7,536 nucleotides of DNA from the NCBI GenBank assembly GCA_018400355.1, contig JAGYMV010000031.1, positions 1 through 7,536 of the forward strand, in the 5' to 3' direction. Numbering within the stretch: the first letter of the stretch is position 1; every line of letters starts with the position of its first letter. The position numbers and the translations under genes were made by a program. The notes under the pieces are model-generated. The model saw only the letters and a list, made by a program, of their open reading frames with translations. It was not told the origin of the DNA and searched no databases. The stretch is from Wenzhouxiangella sp. GTDB lineage: Bacteria; Pseudomonadota; Gammaproteobacteria; Xanthomonadales; Wenzhouxiangellaceae. Positions 5,578-7,536 of this stretch are shown in pieces.

Positions 5578-7536
5578 TCAGATCAGGGCGCGCACGCGCT
5601 GGGTCACTGAGTCCACATCCAGCCCATAGGCTTTGAACAAGACATCGGCCGGGGCTGAGGCACCAAACGCATCGATCCCAATCACCGCACCCGATGGGCC
5701 GACCCACTGGTGCCAATACGCGCTTGACCCGGCCTCAATGGCGACCCGAATCGGGCCTGAGGGCGGCAATACCGCATCTTGATGACTCGCGGGCTGCTGT
5801 TTGAAGCGTTCTGGATTGGGCATGGACACCACGCTGACGGGAATGCCCTCATCCCCCAATCGCGCAGCCACTTCCATGGCCAATGCCACCTCAGAACCGG
5901 TGGCCATCAAAATGGCCTTGGCGTTGCTCGCTTGGCGCAACACATAACCGCCCCGCTCGATCGCGGCCATTTGTTGGGCATCACGGGCTTGGTGCTTCAG
6001 GCCTTGGCGGGTCAGAATCAGTGCCGATGGGGTGCCGGGTTCTTTGACCGCCGCGGCCCAGGCAACCAATGTCTCTGTTTTGTCGGCTGGTCGCCAGACT
6101 GAGAGCTTGGGAATCAGTCGCAATGAGGAGACGTGTTCGATGGGCTGGTGGGTCGGCCCATCTTCGCCCAAGCCAATGGAATCGTGGGTGTAGACATGAA
6201 TGGTCTTGGCCGGAATCAGGGCCGACATGCGGACCGCGTTTCGGGCGTAGTCTGAAAACACCAAAAACGTTCCGGTGTAGGCGATGAATCCGCCGTGCAA
6301 GTTCAAGCCATTGGCGATGGCGGTCATGCCAAACTCGCGGACCCCGTAATAGATGTAATTGCCCTTAGCCCAATCTTTGGTGATGTCGATGCTGCCCGAC
6401 CAAAACGTGTTGTTGGATCCGGTCAAATCGGCCGAACCACCCAAGAGCTCCGGCAAATGGGGGCCAATGACCTCCAGCGCCATTTCAGAGGCTTTGCGGG
6501 TGGCCACCCCCGAATCATCGGTTTGAATGGCCTCTATGGCCTGTTGCATCAAACCATCAAAGTCCTCCGGCAAACGGCCCTCGAGGCGACGAACAAACTC
6601 AGCCGCACGCTCAGGCTCTGCTTCAGAGTAGGCATCGAAACGGGTCTGCCAAGCGGCCTCGGCTTCGGCGCCTTTGGTGCGCGCATCCCAGCCTTGTTTG
6701 ATCTCTTCTGGGATCTCAAAGGGCGCGTGTGGCCAGTTGAGTTCTTCGCGGGCTTTGGCAATTTCCTCATCACCCAAGGGGGCGCCGTGGGTGGCCGCGG
6801 TGCCTTGTTTGTTGGGCGAGCCAAAACCAATGACGGTCTTGCAGCAAATCAACGTGGGCTGGTCAGTATTGGCTTTGGCGGCTTGAATCGCGCGGTCAAT
6901 GGCCTCAGCATCGTGCCCATCGACGGCCTCAAGCACCTGCCAGCCATAGGCTCTAAACCGGGCGGGGGTGTCGTCGCTGAACCAACCACCGACCTCTCCA
7001 TCGATGGAGATGTTGTTGTCGTCATAAAACACAATCAGCTTACCCAACCCCCAAGTGCCAGCCAACGAACAGGCTTCATGAGACACCCCCTCCATCAAAC
7101 ACCCGTCACCCGCGAACACCCAAGTGTGGTGGTCCACAATCGATCGGGCGGGCGTATTGAAGCGGGCCGCCAATAGTTTCTCAGCGAGCGCCAAGCCCAC
7201 TGCGTTGGCCAAACCCTGGCCCAATGGGCCCGTGGTGGTCTCCACGCCGGGCGCTTCGCCATATTCTGGGTGGCCTGGGGTGGGTGAGTGGAATTGACGA
7301 AAATTCTTAATATCGTCCATGGACAGCGCGTAGCCACTCAGGTGCAAGGCGGCATACAGCAGCATCGAGCCATGGCCATTGGAGACCACAAAGCGGTCTC
7401 GGTCCCACCAGTTGGGGTTGGCGGGGTTGTGTTTGAGATGGTCGTTGTAGAGGACTTCTGCAATGTCTGCCATGCCCATGGGCATGCCTGGGTGGCCGCT
7501 GTTGGCCTTTTGGACCGCATCCATGGCAAGGGCGCG
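5578..7536 (-). CDS. tkt: Transketolase, nearly complete, N-terminus cut by window edge
   Basis: Moves two-carbon units between sugar phosphates with thiamine diphosphate and a divalent metal, linking the pentose phosphate pathway (or Calvin cycle) to glycolysis. 652 residues are visible. The frame runs through the ATG at 7524 to the window edge, where the preceding residues Arg-Ala-Leu-Ala match the family sequence before MDAVQKANSGHPG, so about 11 N-terminal residues are missing by comparison with E. coli TktA; the ATG at 7524 is not the true start. Visible, numbered from the edge: SGHPG with His15, DRDRFVVSNGHGS, TTTGPLGQG, the thiamine-diphosphate motif GDGCLMEG (Asp144) to FYDDNNISIDG (Asn174), GFGSPNKQGT, ATRKAS, GGSADLTGSN, YYGVREFGM with catalytic Glu401, THDSIGLGEDGPTHQP, and ATGSEVALAM in the C-terminal domain. 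TGA at 5580-5578. First gene of the visible string; whether more lies upstream is unknown. Confidence 0.98.
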   Translation of the reverse strand, partial: RALAMDAVQKANSGHPGMPMGMADIAEVLYNDHLKHNPANPNWWDRDRFVVSNGHGSMLLYAALHLSGYALSMDDIKNFRQFHSPTPGHPEYGEAPGVETTTGPLGQGLANAVGLALAEKLLAARFNTPARSIVDHHTWVFAGDGCLMEGVSHEACSLAGTWGLGKLIVFYDDNNISIDGEVGGWFSDDTPARFRAYGWQVLEAVDGHDAEAIDRAIQAAKANTDQPTLICCKTVIGFGSPNKQGTAATHGAPLGDEEIAKAREELNWPHAPFEIPEEIKQGWDARTKGAEAEAAWQTRFDAYSEAEPERAAEFVRRLEGRLPEDFDGLMQQAIEAIQTDDSGVATRKASEMALEVIGPHLPELLGGSADLTGSNNTFWSGSIDITKDWAKGNYIYYGVREFGMTAIANGLNLHGGFIAYTGTFLVFSDYARNAVRMSALIPAKTIHVYTHDSIGLGEDGPTHQPIEHVSSLRLIPKLSVWRPADKTETLVAWAAAVKEPGTPSALILTRQGLKHQARDAQQMAAIERGGYVLRQASNAKAILMATGSEVALAMEVAARLGDEGIPVSVVSMPNPERFKQQPASHQDAVLPPSGPIRVAIEAGSSAYWHQWVGPSGAVIGIDAFGASAPADVLFKAYGLDVDSVTQRVRALI

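Noticed and set aside
6295..7176. Plus-strand open frame of 293 codons
   Set aside because: It lies entirely antisense to transketolase, whose frame has a full set of family motifs. The composition looks like the mirror of a coding frame and it matches no family I recognise.
1..7536. Calvin-cycle (cbb) operon
   Set aside because: tkt, gap, pgk and fba occur in cbb operons, but no RuBisCO, phosphoribulokinase or bisphosphatase gene is visible, and pyk and malic enzyme point to general central metabolism.

Overview
This window looks like ordinary core-metabolism chromosome from a proteobacterium. All six genes lie on the minus strand. Reading in the direction of transcription (right to left) they are transketolase (tkt, 5' end cut by the window edge), glyceraldehyde-3-phosphate dehydrogenase (gap), phosphoglycerate kinase (pgk), a PykA-type pyruvate kinase (pyk), a class I fructose-bisphosphate aldolase (fba) and a malic enzyme (maeB, 3' end cut by the window edge). 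The protein sequences resemble beta/gammaproteobacterial homologues. The aldolase looks most like the class I enzyme I remember from Xanthomonas-like gammaproteobacteria, so a gammaproteobacterium is a reasonable guess; I cannot place it at genus level. By eye the GC content is in the mid-50s percent and even across the window, with no sign of a transferred segment.

Layout: tkt 5578-7536 (partial); a 160-bp gap with a candidate gap promoter and a cluster of GGGTC/GACCC repeats; gap 4407-5417; a 161-bp gap with a perfect 10-bp-stem hairpin just after the gap stop codon; pgk 3076-4245; pyk 1614-3059, whose start lies at or just past the end of pgk; a 97-bp gap with a 9-bp direct repeat; fba 491-1516; then maeB 1-483 (partial) only 7 bp after fba. 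No gene-free stretch exceeds about 160 bp. I found no RNA genes, mobile elements, CRISPR or genes on the plus strand; the open frames there are antisense shadows of the six genes.

Together the enzymes cover lower glycolysis and its links. Transketolase joins the pentose phosphates to glyceraldehyde-3-phosphate and fructose-6-phosphate. Aldolase links fructose-1,6-bisphosphate to the triose phosphates. Gap and Pgk convert the triose to 3-phosphoglycerate with ATP formation, pyruvate kinase produces pyruvate, and malic enzyme connects malate with pyruvate. Except for pyruvate kinase and malic enzyme these steps are reversible and could serve gluconeogenesis or a Calvin cycle, but no RuBisCO or phosphoribulokinase is visible.

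I did not find an undescribed system. The points worth a second look are regulatory (repeat cluster and promoter before gap, hairpin after gap, direct repeats before fba), the class I aldolase and malic enzyme at the end of the gene string, and active-site residues predicting a potassium-independent pyruvate kinase.
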